64,000 nt of DNA, taken from NCBI RefSeq assembly GCF_021869535.1, contig NW_026262701.1:6835501-6899500 (forward strand). The letters run 5' to 3'. The notes below the pieces were generated by a model that was given only the letters and a program-made list of their open reading frames with translations, searched no databases and was not told the origin of the DNA. This stretch comes from Mytilus californianus (lineage: Eukaryota > Mollusca > Bivalvia > Mytilida > Mytilidae). This document shows, one piece after another, positions 33,218-46,199 of the stretch (positions within the stretch are counted from its first letter, which is position 1; each line of letters starts with the position of its first letter). The position numbers and the translations under genes are program-made.

Positions 33218-35335
33218 ATGAACCTAGAGAACTAAGAACAAATGAAAAATTAACAAATTTTTTTTTAAATAGCTATATAGGGATCTTAGGTCTTTTTTAT
33301 TAGAACAATCAGTCTTAATCCAGTATGGAATTTTTCAAAGTGTTACCTTCCTAACCAAATTTGGTTTGAATAAAAAGAAATATGGGGTATACCAGTATAT
33401 CTATGAGACAGTAATGTATTATACAATTAATCAAGAGACATCAAGAAGGCAGGATACAGTCTTCAACAATAAACAGGTACTAGGGTATGTCATTTAGCTC
33501 TGGACAGTCTTAAACATTGTACACAAATTTAACAGAAACTTTCAAAGATCTACCATTAAAACCAAATTCTGGATAAAACGAACACCATTAAGTTATGACA
33601 TAAGACATCGCTGATTTAGGACAGACATATTAATAAGTGCTTGGTTTAAACTTTCATTTTCCTAGATAACACCTCCCCCCTTTTTTTTAATGTTAATCAG
33701 TGGACAGATACACAATAAAAATCAGTTCAAGAAAAGGACTGTATTCTAAAAGAACAGTATGATAAATAACAAAAAACCTAAGAACAAACATTGGTGTTGA
33801 CTAGATATTGGGTAGTCTCTGTTGAAACATTCATTATCTGGAATCTGCATGGTTAGATCTCTGTCTTATTGAAATATTTATCCCTTATCTCCTTTTATCC
33901 ATTTTTAAAGGTAAACAGCTAACAATCTTTAGGTTTGTGCTTAGGAAAAGTAGGGTACCAGTCTGAGAGGATGTTTAAGTATTTATTCTTTATTTTTCAT
34001 TAAAAAGGTAATAATAATCCTATTTCCTTAAAATCTACACTTACAGAATCTTTTAATGGAATATAATCTCAATTTGGATTGATAAGGTATTTGTTATGTA
34101 CACATCTCTCCAAGGTTGTAGCTGGTAAGAATTTACCTACTAAATATTATCAATAGATTGAGACAAAGATGGACCACACCTCCATAATCCCCTGTAAGGA
34201 TAGGATAGTTATCAGTCTTAATAAACTTTGGGATACTTAGAGCAGTCTATGGTATGATAGAGATATTGTGTTATAAATAAGACCATGTTTGTTTTCTGTA
34301 AATCTTGAGGAATATTGTTGTAAAGATAATGGGCTCCACAAAAATGTCAAGAGATCATAAATGTACATGAATAATCACTTGTACTTGGATCACCTTTTGA
34401 TTTGCCATCAATTTTCTTATTTTAATAATTTATTACTGAAGTATTTCATATTGTTTTAGGTGCCTATCGTTACTTTTAGTACTTTACGGAATTTAAGAAA
34501 CCTAGTTACTCCATAATGTCAACTACATCACTGTACAAGGGAAATATTGACTTTTATCACCATGAAATTATTGCATTAGATTTACAATGACACATGAAGG
34601 ATTAACCTTCTTTATCCAGACTAGATCAAAGTAATTCTGGTTATGTTTTAAAGGATTACCCCTTATTATATTCATGTTGATTCATAATACCCCGCTGACA
34701 CTGACTGTGGCGATTCCAATTTTTAATCGATGCGTTGATTTCAATTTAATTTCCGTTGACTTCATTCCAATGTGAAGAATCATTTTCCGATGTCTTTTTC
34801 ACACACGTTGAAGAATCATAATACTTTATGTTTTAAGGTTTAGTATTAGCATTTCTGAAATCAATGCTCCTTTTATATAGAGAGAGAATGCTTTTTGAAA
34901 CCATTGACACACAAAAAGGATTTGTTCAGATTAAAGAATTTGTATGATGTGCATACATTAACTAAGATTTAAACTCTTAATAAAATCTTAAATACTACAC
35001 ATAAGATTGTACCCTTGCTTTATATTCCATACACCCTTTTGCCCTTTATTCCAGCTTCCTTGACTACTCTTGGCTTTAATGCCAGCAAACATTGTCTACT
35101 GACAGTACTGTTGCCTTTGATGCCAGAATTCCTTGTCTATTTTTGCCTTTGAAGTTTGGTGATTTGGAGTTTTTGGTCACTAAACCTTTGTAGACTTAAG
35201 TGATTCAGATCTTTACATATGATTGACATTTGCTAACCATATACTGAGGTAACTGACCTCTTGATGTTTTGTTATTTTTGGCCTTTTAGTTTCTTCCTCA
35301 TGGAAATTTACCCCTGATATCCATGTGTTCATACT
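33218..35335. other. Non-coding sequence
   Basis: A diverged piece of the dispersed mussel-type repeat may lie at about 33395-33500 (CAGTCTTCAACAATAAACAG). Around 35040-35160 a loose repetition of GCCTTTGATGCCAG occurs. No exon supported. Confidence 0.35.
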
Positions 35336-35338
35336 TTA

Positions 35339-35623
35339 GGGAGCTACCATTTGATTTTTATGGGGGGGCTAGGATGAAAAATTTTGTCCTGCATTTTTTT
35401 TTAGTTGAAATCTCTGTCCTGCCTTTTTATTTTTCACTCTATTCGGTCCTGCCTTTCTTTTATTAGTTTATCCTGACTTTTTTTACATAAATTGTCATCC
35501 TGCCTTTTTTTTTGCCAAGTTGCTCATCCTGCCTTTTATTTTTACTCAAAACTCCTGTCCTGCCTTTTTTTTCAAATTTCATCCTAGCCCCCCCCCCCCC
35601 CTAAAAATCAAATGATAGCTCCC
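35339..35623 (+). mobile_element. MITE with about 40-bp inverted ends and TTA duplication
   Basis: The left end GGGAGCTACCATTTGATTTT (35339) is inverse to AAATCAAATGATAGCTCCC (ending 35623). Similarity continues inward through a run of G (left) or C (right, 14 bases) to CTAGGATGAAA/TTTCATCCTAG. TTA flanks both sides (35336-35338 and 35624-35626). The inside is a loose repeat of TCCTGCCTTTTTT. I recall close relatives in other bivalve sequences. Confidence 0.85.
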
Positions 35624-35961
35624 TTAAAGGTCTTTTATTGGCTTGTTTGTATTTTCAAGATGCTGTTTTATTGACAGATACCTCTCCTCATTTTTTTTAA
35701 TTCCATTGTAATACTAGTATCTACACTGATCCTTTGAAATATTTAAAATCTTGTAAACAACCTTCATTAAAATGGTGTTAAATTGTAGAGGGAAGAGTCT
35801 TTGATGACAGAAATCCAGAATTATGTTTAGGTGTGTCACAGAAGATCCCTCGTTTATTTATAAAAAAATATGAATTTTTTTCCCATTTGATCCATTGCTC
35901 ATGCATAAATATATTTATATATATGTTATTTAGATAGACACTGAACGTCATAAATCAATAA

Positions 35962-36330
35962 ACCGCCTCCGTGGTCTTGTGGAAGCGTGTTCGCCTCAAG
36001 TGCGGGAGGTCGTGGGTTCAAACTCCAGCGGGGTCAAACCAAAGATTTTAAAATTGGTATTTGCTGCTTCTCCACTAAGCACACACCATTAAGAAGTAAG
36101 AGTGAAGACTGGTCGACTGGGAGTTGAATAATGTGTCCAGGTAGGTGACATGTCTTCCTGAGGACTGTTACCTTGTGAACTAGCATGTTAAAAATCCGGC
36201 TCAGTGTGTCGGTCTAGTACAAAGCAGGGTAAATATTCATATAACATTAACATGTTCTCGTCCTGAAGATGCCATTTAATTTTCTGCTGGACGTTAAGCA
36301 GCCATCCATCATCATCATCATCATCATCAT
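35962..36330 (+). mobile_element. tRNA-derived SINE, near full length
   Basis: The head is tRNA-like. An A-box-type GTGGTCTTGTGG lies at about 35971, an anticodon-arm-like GTTCGCCTCAAGTGCGGGAG follows, and a B box GGTTCAAACTCC is at 36015-36026. The extra-arm region suggests a Leu/Ser-type tRNA ancestor. A body with TTGGTATTTGCTGCTTC and TTAAGAAGTAAGAGTGAAGA follows, then a tail with CTGGACGTTAAGCAG and an ATC repeat. This layout matches bivalve SINE families with a conserved central domain. It is probably mobilised by a partner LINE sharing the tail. The frame at 36247-36537 is a by-product. Confidence 0.8.
36306..36330 (+). repeat. (ATC)n tail of the SINE
   Basis: About eight ATC units close the SINE, a usual form of SINE/LINE tail. 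Confidence 0.85.
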
Positions 36331-37597
36331 AATAAATGAATAAATGACCCAGCATTGCTCAAATAATTTTCCAACTTTATAAATCTTAATTGTAATATTA
36401 TGCATGTATTCTAACAATATATAAAGTAACCCAACAACAACTTGACCACCTGTCTTCTCTTGATTACCTTTAATGAAGATGAGATCTGAATGAAGGAGTC
36501 TATATTTGTATAAAGATAAGAAGTCTGTCTCCCACATCCCTGTTAGGTTACATATACTACCTATTTAATCATAAATGTACCAACAATTATCATTTGGAGT
36601 GGTCCTTACCAAGTACAAAGTACAGATTATTGTCGATAGCTAAAATGTTACCAAGATATTTCATATTTACTAAACATCTTTATTTAAGATAATTTCACCT
36701 CCTGTTGTTCATAGCAGAGACATTGTATTGTATGTCTCTGTTCATAGGAAGCATTTTTTCCTCCTAAAAAAATTGTAGGTAAAAACACCATCATGATTCG
36801 GGTAAAGTACAGGTAAATATATGTTTGTTAGCTTTGACACCTCTGCATATTTGTATAATGGCTCATCTCTGGGTATTTGTAAGCATTATAAACAGCAGGG
36901 ACATCGTCACATGTTCTGGGACATCAAAAATATGTAGTTAATAATGAGATGATAACACTAAATGATGGATCAAAGTATTTATTGAAAGACGAAACTTGTC
37001 AAGGTGGACAATATTGTTTTCAAACAATTCATTTGTGCACTCACATAGACTTCAAGTTAAGGCTGGGTTTTAGATTTCTGTATTGTTCTAAAAACTTTTC
37101 TTAAGCTATTTTCAGTACAATATGTGCTAAGAAAATTTGTTTTTAAATTTTTTAATGAAAGTTTTTGGTTGTATAGGAATTGGTTTTGCTTCTATTTTAG
37201 TATGTCTTTTTTCTAATAAATTTCTTTTATTTTTGCTTGTTTATAATCTTTATATTACTGAAATAAAAACAAATAATCCTCCTGTTATACTATGAAAAGC
37301 ATTTTTTTCAACTTTTTCATGAAGATTTTTGTCAATTTTCAAGTGGGTTTTGTATCTTCAAATTTTAAGCATATGTAAGAACAAAATAAGATATGGCTTA
37401 GAAATGTTATGTAGATCATGAATGAGGTCAGTATTTCATAATTAGAGATGCATATAATTTGGAAATGCAGATAAGCCCTTAAATACATACTGCAAGAAAC
37501 AGAATAGGATTTTACTAAGGTGGAAAAATGTATTAGAATTCATAAAAAACAGAAAAGAATTGTGAGCTTTTATTGATGAAGACTTCAAATTAAGATA
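36331..37597. other. Non-coding sequence
   Basis: Nothing supported. Confidence 0.4.
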
Positions 37598-37683
37598 GTA
37601 CCTCAAAACCTTTACTTTTATAGGTTTTAACTTGGATGGAGAGTTGTCTCATTGGCACTCATACCACATCTTCTTATATCTCT
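37598..37683 (-). mobile_element. Terminal-motif element fragment, minus strand
   Basis: On the minus strand it reads GAAGATGTGGTATGAGTGCC and stays similar to the copy at 29416 for about 75 bp, including CCATCCAAGT and TATAAAAGTAAA. It shares the same subtype changes. Confidence 0.7.
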
Positions 37684-37788
37684 TTAATTTTTCTATGAAA
37701 TGAACCTGAATCAATATAATTATGATTAGAATTCAGTTGTATTGTTACAGTTCTGGATTTAAACTTTAAAATTGCAACTCCTTTTCAG

Positions 37789-37829
37789 ATCCATTTCATG
37801 TTCCTGTGTTTGATTTACTTTTGTCAGCT
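37789..37829 (+). CDS. Candidate 41-base exon
   Basis: A strong acceptor (AACTCCTTTTCAG, ending 37788) and a good donor (GTAAGG at 37830) bound a short open stretch that reads PFHVPVFDLLLSA after two bases of a split codon. Very short exons are easy to imitate by chance, and no partner exon is proven. Confidence 0.2.
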
Positions 37830-40800
37830 GTAAGGATTGCCGCCTTCAAGTTAAAGCCTGCACACAAATGGTAATATATTATTTGATACGCCCACTTTTG
37901 AACAAATCCACAACTGTCTGAATCTAATCTAGGGGAATCTAAGTGCATTTTATATCCATAATTACACCAGGCACAAGCCATCTGTCTTTAACATGATATC
38001 GTACTGCCCTCTGGTCATTCAAAAAATGACCCGCCATGTACTTAATGAGCTCCCGACCAGGTCATGGGCTGGACAGTGTTAAAGCAATCATACTAACACT
38101 GCTGTAGCGTATCCTTTAATCAGGGATTAGGAACAATGGGACCTACGATTGTAATTGTTCGGCGGAAGTTTTATTGGTTTTTAAAGACGGCCAGTTTTCT
38201 TATGATATTATATTCATATCTTATTGACATGGAGATGGGTATCGCATCACCACTTCACGTTTAATTTGTCTAATTAACTGATCCTATTAGAGATGGTTCT
38301 ACCTGACTTAATACCTTTGATTCAATACTTTCTCCGTTTGAAGTGTGAAAGAAAGTGAGAAATTACTTTTTGATGATAACAAATGAGATAAGTTTTATTT
38401 GATTTTGTCCTCAGCAGCTATTTTGAGATTCTAATTAGAAGAATGTATAAGATAAAAAATATGAAATGCTCAAATACAGATTTCTTAGTTGTTTCTTTGT
38501 GTTATTTGGTCATATCTTCAGATATTGTAAAAGTAAATTCATATAAACCTATTCAAGTTTTAGGTTTTCCTTCCTCATGGAAGGAAATTCATAAACCTTA
38601 TTTTCTTCAAGAGAAATTATTCATAACCTTAATTTATAGATAAAATAATGCAACTACAATTTTAATGGGAAATATAGGCATCATGCATCACCCTCTGAAA
38701 AAAAAACACAAAAAAAACCTACATTCCATCTTACAATTGGTTGTTCTGAATTAAAAAGATAAATGCTCATTAGACAACATCAGTAGCATATTTTAAATAA
38801 ACTAAGATGTTCAGAAAATTTTCTGGTCTATTTTCTTCATTAATTCAAAAGTTCTTAAAGTTCCAAATCTTAATAATAATTAAAAAATATATTTTAGTAG
38901 CAGGCTATGCTATAACACTGATTGTCACATATCACAGAAACAATAAATTTAACATAAGCAGCATTATTTAAACAGAGCTAGTATTACCCAGTCATGTGCA
39001 CCATCTTTTCTGTGAGTAGTCAATATTTACTGTCCCAAAAATTACATGCCATTGAAGATAACTTTATTTTTAATGAAATATTTTCTAGATCTATCATTTC
39101 ACTGTCATTTCAGGACAATTGGTGTTCTATTTAAAGTCAGTAGGAGGAAAGGAAAATACTGTTTTTTTTAGAGATGAAATTTTAGATCTGAATTTTTTGA
39201 CAATTTGGACAGTTTATATATAATTGTATACTTAACCTTTCTTTGATGAGAAAGCTATTTATGGTATCAGTATCATATGATGAATGGGAAGACCCTGTGG
39301 CATTCTGGGGAAATTATTTGTCTAAAAAATATAATGGCTTTCCTTTCTTTTTGTAAGCTCTGCTGGAAGGCTTTGAACCAATTTCTTTTATAGTCATTGA
39401 GGACGTTCTCCTGATTAATTTGTCAAGGAGGTTTTCATCTTTGCATTAAATAGAATTTGGTAGTGATTTAAATAAATTTTAAATCGTAAGTAGCTAGATG
39501 CGTTACAAACCCTTGAGGAAATAGGGTCACTTTACTCTGTTATTATGGGTACTGATAATTATTTAACTCATTCTTCCATGATAATGTCTCATCCCCATAA
39601 TGATAGCTAAAGATTGCAGGATTATATCAGATAGGTAATTAGATGTGTTGACGATTATTACAGAATAAATTACATTCATTGTAATACCTTTGGTGTAAAA
39701 TTTAGATGTCGGGACCTGACTTAGGTGTGAAAGTCTCATATTTTCCCTTCTGGCATTAAAGACCTTGAATTAAATCTTAGCTTAACAGCGTCAGATTTAA
39801 AGACATTATCAAATGAAGTTATGTCACCTTTCTAATTTTTCTATGAATTAATTTAAATGATTGAAATATTTATCCGGCAGGTTATCAGTTGGCTGTTCAA
39901 TCCTCTTTAACTCACTGTATAAAAACAAAGGGTGTCATGAAATATAAGTTCCTTCATTATATAGTTCCAAACAGAAGAAATATTCTGTAATATTTTTTCC
40001 CACTGGAACAAATATTTCACAATTTGTTTCTTATGGAATAAATGGCATAGAATATATGTTCCAACAGGAACAGATATTATGACATTGTTTCCAGTGGAAC
40101 TTCTGTTAGGCAGAACAAATATAATATGTTGACAAGGGAAGCACACAAAGACAATAGAAACTACATAGATACCTATCTAAGGTACTATTTCCACAATGGA
40201 TAAAACCGTAAGAAAATTTTTTGTATAGATGATATGAAAAAAGTGAGATGTTGGGTTACATATTGTCTTCAACAATAGACAAAATATGTTCAACTCTCAA
40301 TCACCATTAAGTCATAAGAATATATAAGATAAAGTATATAACAAATATCCATATAATTGGCACCAACACTGTTGACCAAAGTAATTATACATAGACTCTA
40401 AGGCTTAGTTAGAATATTACGCTATATTGGGTAAAGATGGGAATAAGGTTGATTGATTGGTTGCAGTTTATTACCACATCACACACATATCAGGTTATGA
40501 CAGCAAGAGAAAATAGAGAAAACATTAATGAGTTAGAAATATAACAATATAAAAAAAATATAATAGTGGTCAACTGTTATAAATGATGTCTTCTTCCTAT
40601 AACAAGTGTCTGTATTAGACAATAATTCTTACTGGAAATTGTTACATAAAAACTGACAATAAGTTTGAGAAACAGCTTAAAACTCAAAAGTAGCATAAAT
40701 TAAAACATTTAGCCAGTAAACCAATTCTGTGTTTCTAAAAACAAGCTTTCAGTCAAATAAAAACAGGTGGATAAAGTTGAGATTACATCCATCTTTTAAA

Positions 40801-41888
40801 ATAAATTGACCTCAGTCCCAAACAAAGACATTCTTCTTGCCTTGGGCTAAGTCCATAATCCTCATAAAATAAATAAAGCATTAAGTGAAGTCAATAAAGA
40901 CAAATCCATTGTTTTAATAACAAGCTGTCCATTACTTTAAGGACATTATCCCACTGAATTCAGATTGGTTAGTTTTATAGTCAGCTGTTCCATATGTCTT
41001 AATAGGTTGGAAACCTATATTAGAATTAGACATCTAAATTCAATTATTTAACTAACAAGGTTATAAATTCCAGTCTATTGGTCAAGGAAAAAATAGAAAT
41101 GAATTTAATTTGAAGATATGTGATAAATTCTTGTGATGTGGTTGGTCATTGTTAAGATTAAATGTTTGGAACATAGGTGAGAAAATTGTTTAAGAAATTG
41201 CCTAAATTGTCCAAAATTATCACTTTGGACACCTGTTGTGATACCTGCTTGTGTCAAGTACTAACATGAATCATTGAAAGACTTACATAGTAGTCATTCA
41301 AATAAGCTGGTATATTATGCGCAGGATAAACCCTTGTGTTCTTTGAAGATGTTTCATTTGCAGAAACTCATTTTGTTTAAACCACATATTTTAAATTGTA
41401 CTTGTGAATCAGTTGTTCCTCCAAGGAAACTTAAGCATCAGAAACGGTTATAAATGAAATGGTTATCAAATTAACTACCTTGCACTTTTGTGGAACTGAT
41501 TAATGCATCTTCATACAAATTTTATTGAAATAGCATACAGTTAACTTCACGTTATTCCATTAATTCATGTTATGAGCAAAAAATATTACCCATTTATCAT
41601 TGGAAAACAATACAAATCTTTATTTCAGATTTTCAAGGTATGATGCATGGCAGTTCATAATTTCCATTAAAGCCTCAACATGAACCTACAGAAATATTTA
41701 AATTGGTCAGAACAAAATATGAGGTCATAATGGTCACTCTACTGGTCATCTTGGTCCAAGATTTTTCATTTTGTTCAGTGAAATTATAGACATAAAAATG
41801 TTGGTATATACAATTAGTTCCAGCAGACGACAGTTGTAATCTGCTAGTAATGTTTTCAATAGTTGACATTGTTGACCTGGTACATTAC
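37830..41888. other. Non-coding sequence
   Basis: A diverged fragment of the dispersed repeat may lie at 40236-40290 (ATTGTCTTCAACAATAGAC). The region 38000-38170 has somewhat more CpG. At 39114 a good acceptor precedes a 35-codon open stretch (QLVFYLKSVGGKENT) without a donor. No gene is claimed. Confidence 0.35.
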
Positions 41889-42040
41889 CATCAGCAAGAA
41901 TTCAGTGATTAGTTCTGGACACCAGTTTCTGTCCACGTTGACAACGTTAGTTCCTTTGTCCGATAATAAATTGCTTTGTTTACTTGACGGCTGCTGCAAT
42001 GTGTTTGGCTTCAGATAAATGCCTGTAATCTCTCCACTTT
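41889..42040 (-). CDS. Candidate internal exon, unrecognised protein
   Basis: Minus strand: acceptor ATATCCTTTACAG ends at 42041 and donor GTAATG starts at 41888. The 152 bases between are open and begin with two bases of a split codon. They read ESGEITGIYLKPNTLQQPSS and onward to NVDRNWCPELITEFLLM. Base composition is clearly less AT-rich than the flanks. Phase is 1 at the start and 0 at the end. The NWC segment faintly recalls the start of EMI-type cysteine-rich modules, but this is far too little to assign. Confidence 0.4.
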
Positions 42041-43845
42041 CTGTAAAGGATATAATTATTTTAATTTTACAAGACGGCTTCCTTTTATTGAAATATGACG
42101 TGTAAATGATATCCATCTATGAAAGACATCTCTACCCAGAGTATTTCATGTCTGCAATAAAAAGTGAAACCTGACTCTAACCTTTCAAAATCTGATCTTC
42201 CAATTTAAAAGTTATCAAATCTAGAATTGCAAGCAAAGTCGACTAATTATGGATTTTCAGATCATAAAAATGAAGATTCCTACAGTTTAAAGATTTTAAA
42301 GTATAAATTAAGATTGTTATGTTGATAAAATTATAAACACCAAAGTACTTTCTATTTAAAGAAAGACGGGAAAAACAGATGACAAATATGAGAATCAGTA
42401 GTTACAGAATCTCTTTATGGAATACTAATCCTTCAAATTACCATACTTCTTTTTCAGGGCAAATCATTGAAATTTACAAAAGAAGAAAAAAATCAAAAAA
42501 AATCATTAAAGATCTTGATAAAATTGAAATTTGATGGAAAAATGTTTTTTATTTAAGAAGGAAAAGTGGATAGAATTTCTGTATCTACAAATCTCAAATA
42601 TTGAGTAGTTAAAATTTGTTAGTTATATAGCTGCATTTCCTATTGTTGTACCAAGAAGGTGGATTAGGGGTTGGAACCCTTATTTTCCAGATTTTTTAAG
42701 ACCACCTAAAAATTTACAAAAATCAGGCTGGAACCACCCACCACCCTTTTAAAAAGTTTTAGACTCATGTCTGTTCTCTTCTTTAAAGTAAAAAGATAGA
42801 TTTATTTTTTCCAAGTAATAGTATGTATACATAATAAAGGTTTGCACCACTGGAAGCAAGTTGCAAATAATCTCTTTTTTTGTATTACTTATATAGTATG
42901 GCTATTAAATACAAAAGGTATCCTTTGCTATTTTGGCTAATAAATACAAAAGATATCCTCTGCTACTTAAATATTTTCCTCACACTTTGATGACAAGTGC
43001 TTTTGTATTTGAAAATTAATTTTCCAGCTGACTGCAAGTAGTTTAATTAAGCCTTTTCTGCAGTGTACAAGAATTTACATATTGATACTAAATTTTTAAT
43101 AGCAAATTTCAATTTTGATATTTCCTTTTATTCATACAAAGTACTCACATTTGTAACTTTTAAACTAACTTTGCCATTTTTTATTGTTAGCATGAATAGA
43201 TACAAGCATTTGAAGGTTATTTGCTATTTATTTTTGTCAATATTTTTTCCGGCTCATAAAAAGACGGTGTAATTTAAAATGAAGATATACATTTGAATGG
43301 TGTCATCAAAAATTTATCTTTATACTTTTTAAAACTTCATTTGAAAAGACAGATAATTGCTTAAAATGGTCCTGTCTGTGTATATGAAAGAGAAAAATAA
43401 GTTGATTTAAATGAACAATCAGTGATTTATAGTCCCAGTTAGATTTAAAATGATATCATTTAGTAAATCACTCATTACAAGGACACCCGTTTTTGATTTT
43501 GATTATATGAGGAGATATTAAAATGAAATGATCAAATAATTGCATAATGGATTTAATTGTGCAGTTCCATTTTGTGGAGGCTTATATTCTGTAAAATATA
43601 GAAAATAAATTGCATTTGAAAATATCTCCATTGATGTATTGAATAGGACTGTTTGACAGTCAGTCCTTGGACCACATAGTGATAGTCGTCAGTGTTTACT
43701 TTGTAATTTGAGAAAAAAATATTATTGTGAATGTTTTGTTGAAAATTTAGTTATATTTTTCATTTTTTGGGATCTATAAATTTATGAACTAAGAAAATAT
43801 GTAAATATATGCAGTAGAACATAGTTAATATATGTAAACAGGTCT
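42041..43845. other. Non-coding sequence
   Basis: The frame at 43063-43272 is Phe/Tyr-rich and typical of random AT-rich sequence. The acceptor near 42458 is followed by a Lys-rich open stretch without a donor. Confidence 0.4.
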
Positions 43846-43849
43846 TTAA

Positions 43850-44519
43850 AGGAGCATTAGTTACAAGATATAAAAAAAAAAATATGTTTGTTCAATCATT
43901 AGTGAAAGTGAAATAATGAAATAATAATTCGCTTTTAGCAGCCATTTTGGTTCAATTTTGTAAAAAAAAAGCTAAGAAACATCGCTGATGAATTATTAAC
44001 TTGCAAGTGAATAATTCAACCTCATTGAATCCATATTACATGTGCCCCTTAGCTAGAGATGGGTTACACATGAACTGGGCGTGCGCAGGTATTAAAAGGA
44101 AAAGAATGTAAACATTGAAAGTGAAACAAGGGTAAACCATTTGGTTGACTGATTCGATCCACAAAAACTCATTCTTATACAAGTAAAATCGATGATTAAC
44201 ATATTTTTTTAACCTATAATATGAAATCTTACTGACCTAGAAAAATCCAATTGCTATGTTTGCTATCTATTTATATCTATACTTATGTTTATATCAGGTT
44301 ATATGACAGTCGACAGTCTTTGGAGGTCACCTCGATGGTTTCTAGATGGCGTCTAGACTAAAATACACACGCAATGCTGATACATATTATTGAGTCCATG
44401 TATCGTAAATTGTTTATTTTAGACTTTTTATAATTTGGATATACGTTTTAGTAAGTTATAAATCAAATATGAGAATTTGAGTCAAATTGGTGAACATGAA
44501 TTTCACAGCTAATGCCCCT
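43850..44519 (+). mobile_element. MITE with TTAA target site, 670 bp
   Basis: AGGAGCATTAG (43850) and CTAATGCCCCT (ending 44519) are inverse with one mismatch. TTAA flanks both (43846-43849 and 44520-44523). No coding capacity. It shares the target type, but not the end sequence, of the element at 8793. Confidence 0.7.
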
Positions 44520-44524
44520 TTAAC

Positions 44525-45600
44525 AAACAAAAAACAAGCATTTTTCTAGTTTCATGACAATAACTTGTGTGTTAGTGTATGGATCTTTCTGAAATTGTAC
44601 TACAAGGTTCCATATCACAAAGGGAAAGCTTGAATTGAGTTTGGGGGTAATTGCCCAAAACGTTTAGGAATAAGGGGCCAAAAATAAGCATTTTTCTAGT
44701 TTCAGGACAATAACTTGTGTGTAAGTGTATGGATCTTTATGAAATTGTACTACAAGGTTCCATATCACAAAGGAAAAGCTGGAATTGAGTTTGGGGGTAA
44801 TTGCCTAAAACTTTTAGGAATACGAGGCCAAAAAGGGGCCAAAAATAAGCATTTTTCTAGTTTCCAGACAATAACTTGTGTTCAAGTGTATGGATCTCTC
44901 TGAAATTGTACTGCAAGGTTCCATACCACAAAGGGAAGGCTGGGATAGATGTTGGGGGTAATTGCCTCAAAATTATAGGAATTAGGGGCAAAAAAGGGGC
45001 AAAAAACAAGCATTTTTCTAGTTTCCGGACAATAACTTGTGTGTAAGTGTATGGATCTTTATGAAATTGTACCACAAGGTTCCATATCACAAAGGAAAAG
45101 CTGGGGGTTTGGGGGTAATTGCCCTAGACGTTTAGGAATTTGAGGCCAAAAAGGGCAAAAAAACAAGTATTTTTCTAGTTTCCAGACAATTACTTGTGTT
45201 CAAGTGTATGGATCTCTCTGAAATTGTACTGCAAGGTACCATACCACAAAGGGAAGGCTGGGATTGAGTTTGGGGGTGATGAATCATAAGGGGGTTCAAA
45301 AAATTTTGGGGGGGGGGATTTTTTTCCCCCTTTTTTTTCTTTAAAATTTTCCATTTTAAATTGGTTATTTCTGATTTATATATAATAACAAATAATAATG
45401 ATATGGTTTGAACAGGTAAATTAAAAAATTTTAAGTTCTTAGACCACATTCATTCTGTGTCAGAAACCTGTGCTGTGTCAAATATTTAATCACAATCTAA
45501 ATTCAGTGCTGTATCAAGCTTGAATGTTGTATCCATACTTGCCCCAACTGTTCAGGGTTCGACCTCTGCGGTCGTATCAAGCTGTGCCCAGCCTTAATTT
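44525..45600 (+). mobile_element. Minisatellite-cored mollusc element
   Basis: Five units of 150-161 bp are marked by GCATTTTTCTAGTTTC at 44538, 44688, 44849, 45010 and 45168 (the last with GTATTTTT). They are followed by a G-run/T-run/C-run segment (45290-45350) and a unique 3' part. That part includes AATTCAGTGCTGTATCAAGC and GTTCAGGGTTCGACCTCTGC (about 45551), which I recall as a recurrent bivalve sequence. The overlapping short frames here are by-products of the repeat. Confidence 0.65.
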
Positions 45601-46199
45601 TATTAAGTAATTTTATAGATACATAATTTTGAATTCCTTTTCAAAACATTCTCTGTCATCACATAACAATTTACCAATTTGACCACAAACCCGGTCCGCA
45701 TACATTAATGGACCAACTGTTTTCTTGATACAGATAAGTAGGAGCATGGAAGTACTTTATTGTCAATATGGTACTTCTGTGATATTGGCAATAAAAGTAC
45801 TGATCAGTTTATATATATGGCCAGGTAAGTAAAGCTGCACAAAAATATTAATTAGTTGTTAATTAAAAGTAATTAGATTCTCAGTGTGAATATGATATGC
45901 TGGTGAGATCTGCAGGTTATCTTATTAACTAATTAGGAAATCTCACTTATATCAAGATATTATTTCTAACCATGATTTACAATACAAAGATTAGAGATCC
46001 ACTAACTAAGATGACAACCTAAGGTTATCTAATATACAGGGACATTGTAATCTCATGAGCTTTGACAGGTCTTCACACCTTCATTATTTCTCCATCTTAT
46101 GGACTTATGTTGTCACACTATTGGGATGTCTTTGCATCCTCATAAGAATTCCGGACCATATTGTCATTCTTAAAAATGATGATAGATACTGATTTTTGT
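45601..46199. other. Non-coding sequence
   Basis: Nothing supported. Confidence 0.4.

Noticed and set aside
35962..36035. Functional tRNA gene
   Set aside because: The tRNA-like head is followed directly by a SINE body and the arms pair poorly. It is the SINE promoter.
37796..37981. Minus-strand 61-codon frame as a gene
   Set aside because: No start or donor context, and it overlaps the better-bounded plus-strand exon candidate at 37789.
40440..40520. SINE/LINE tail (GATTGATTGGTTG)
   Set aside because: Only the short tail-like repeat fits. The adjacent sequence does not match any SINE body in the window.
45290..45350. G-run/C-run inverted repeat as a transposon end
   Set aside because: It is a low-complexity junction between the tandem core and the 3' part of the 44525 element, without target duplication.
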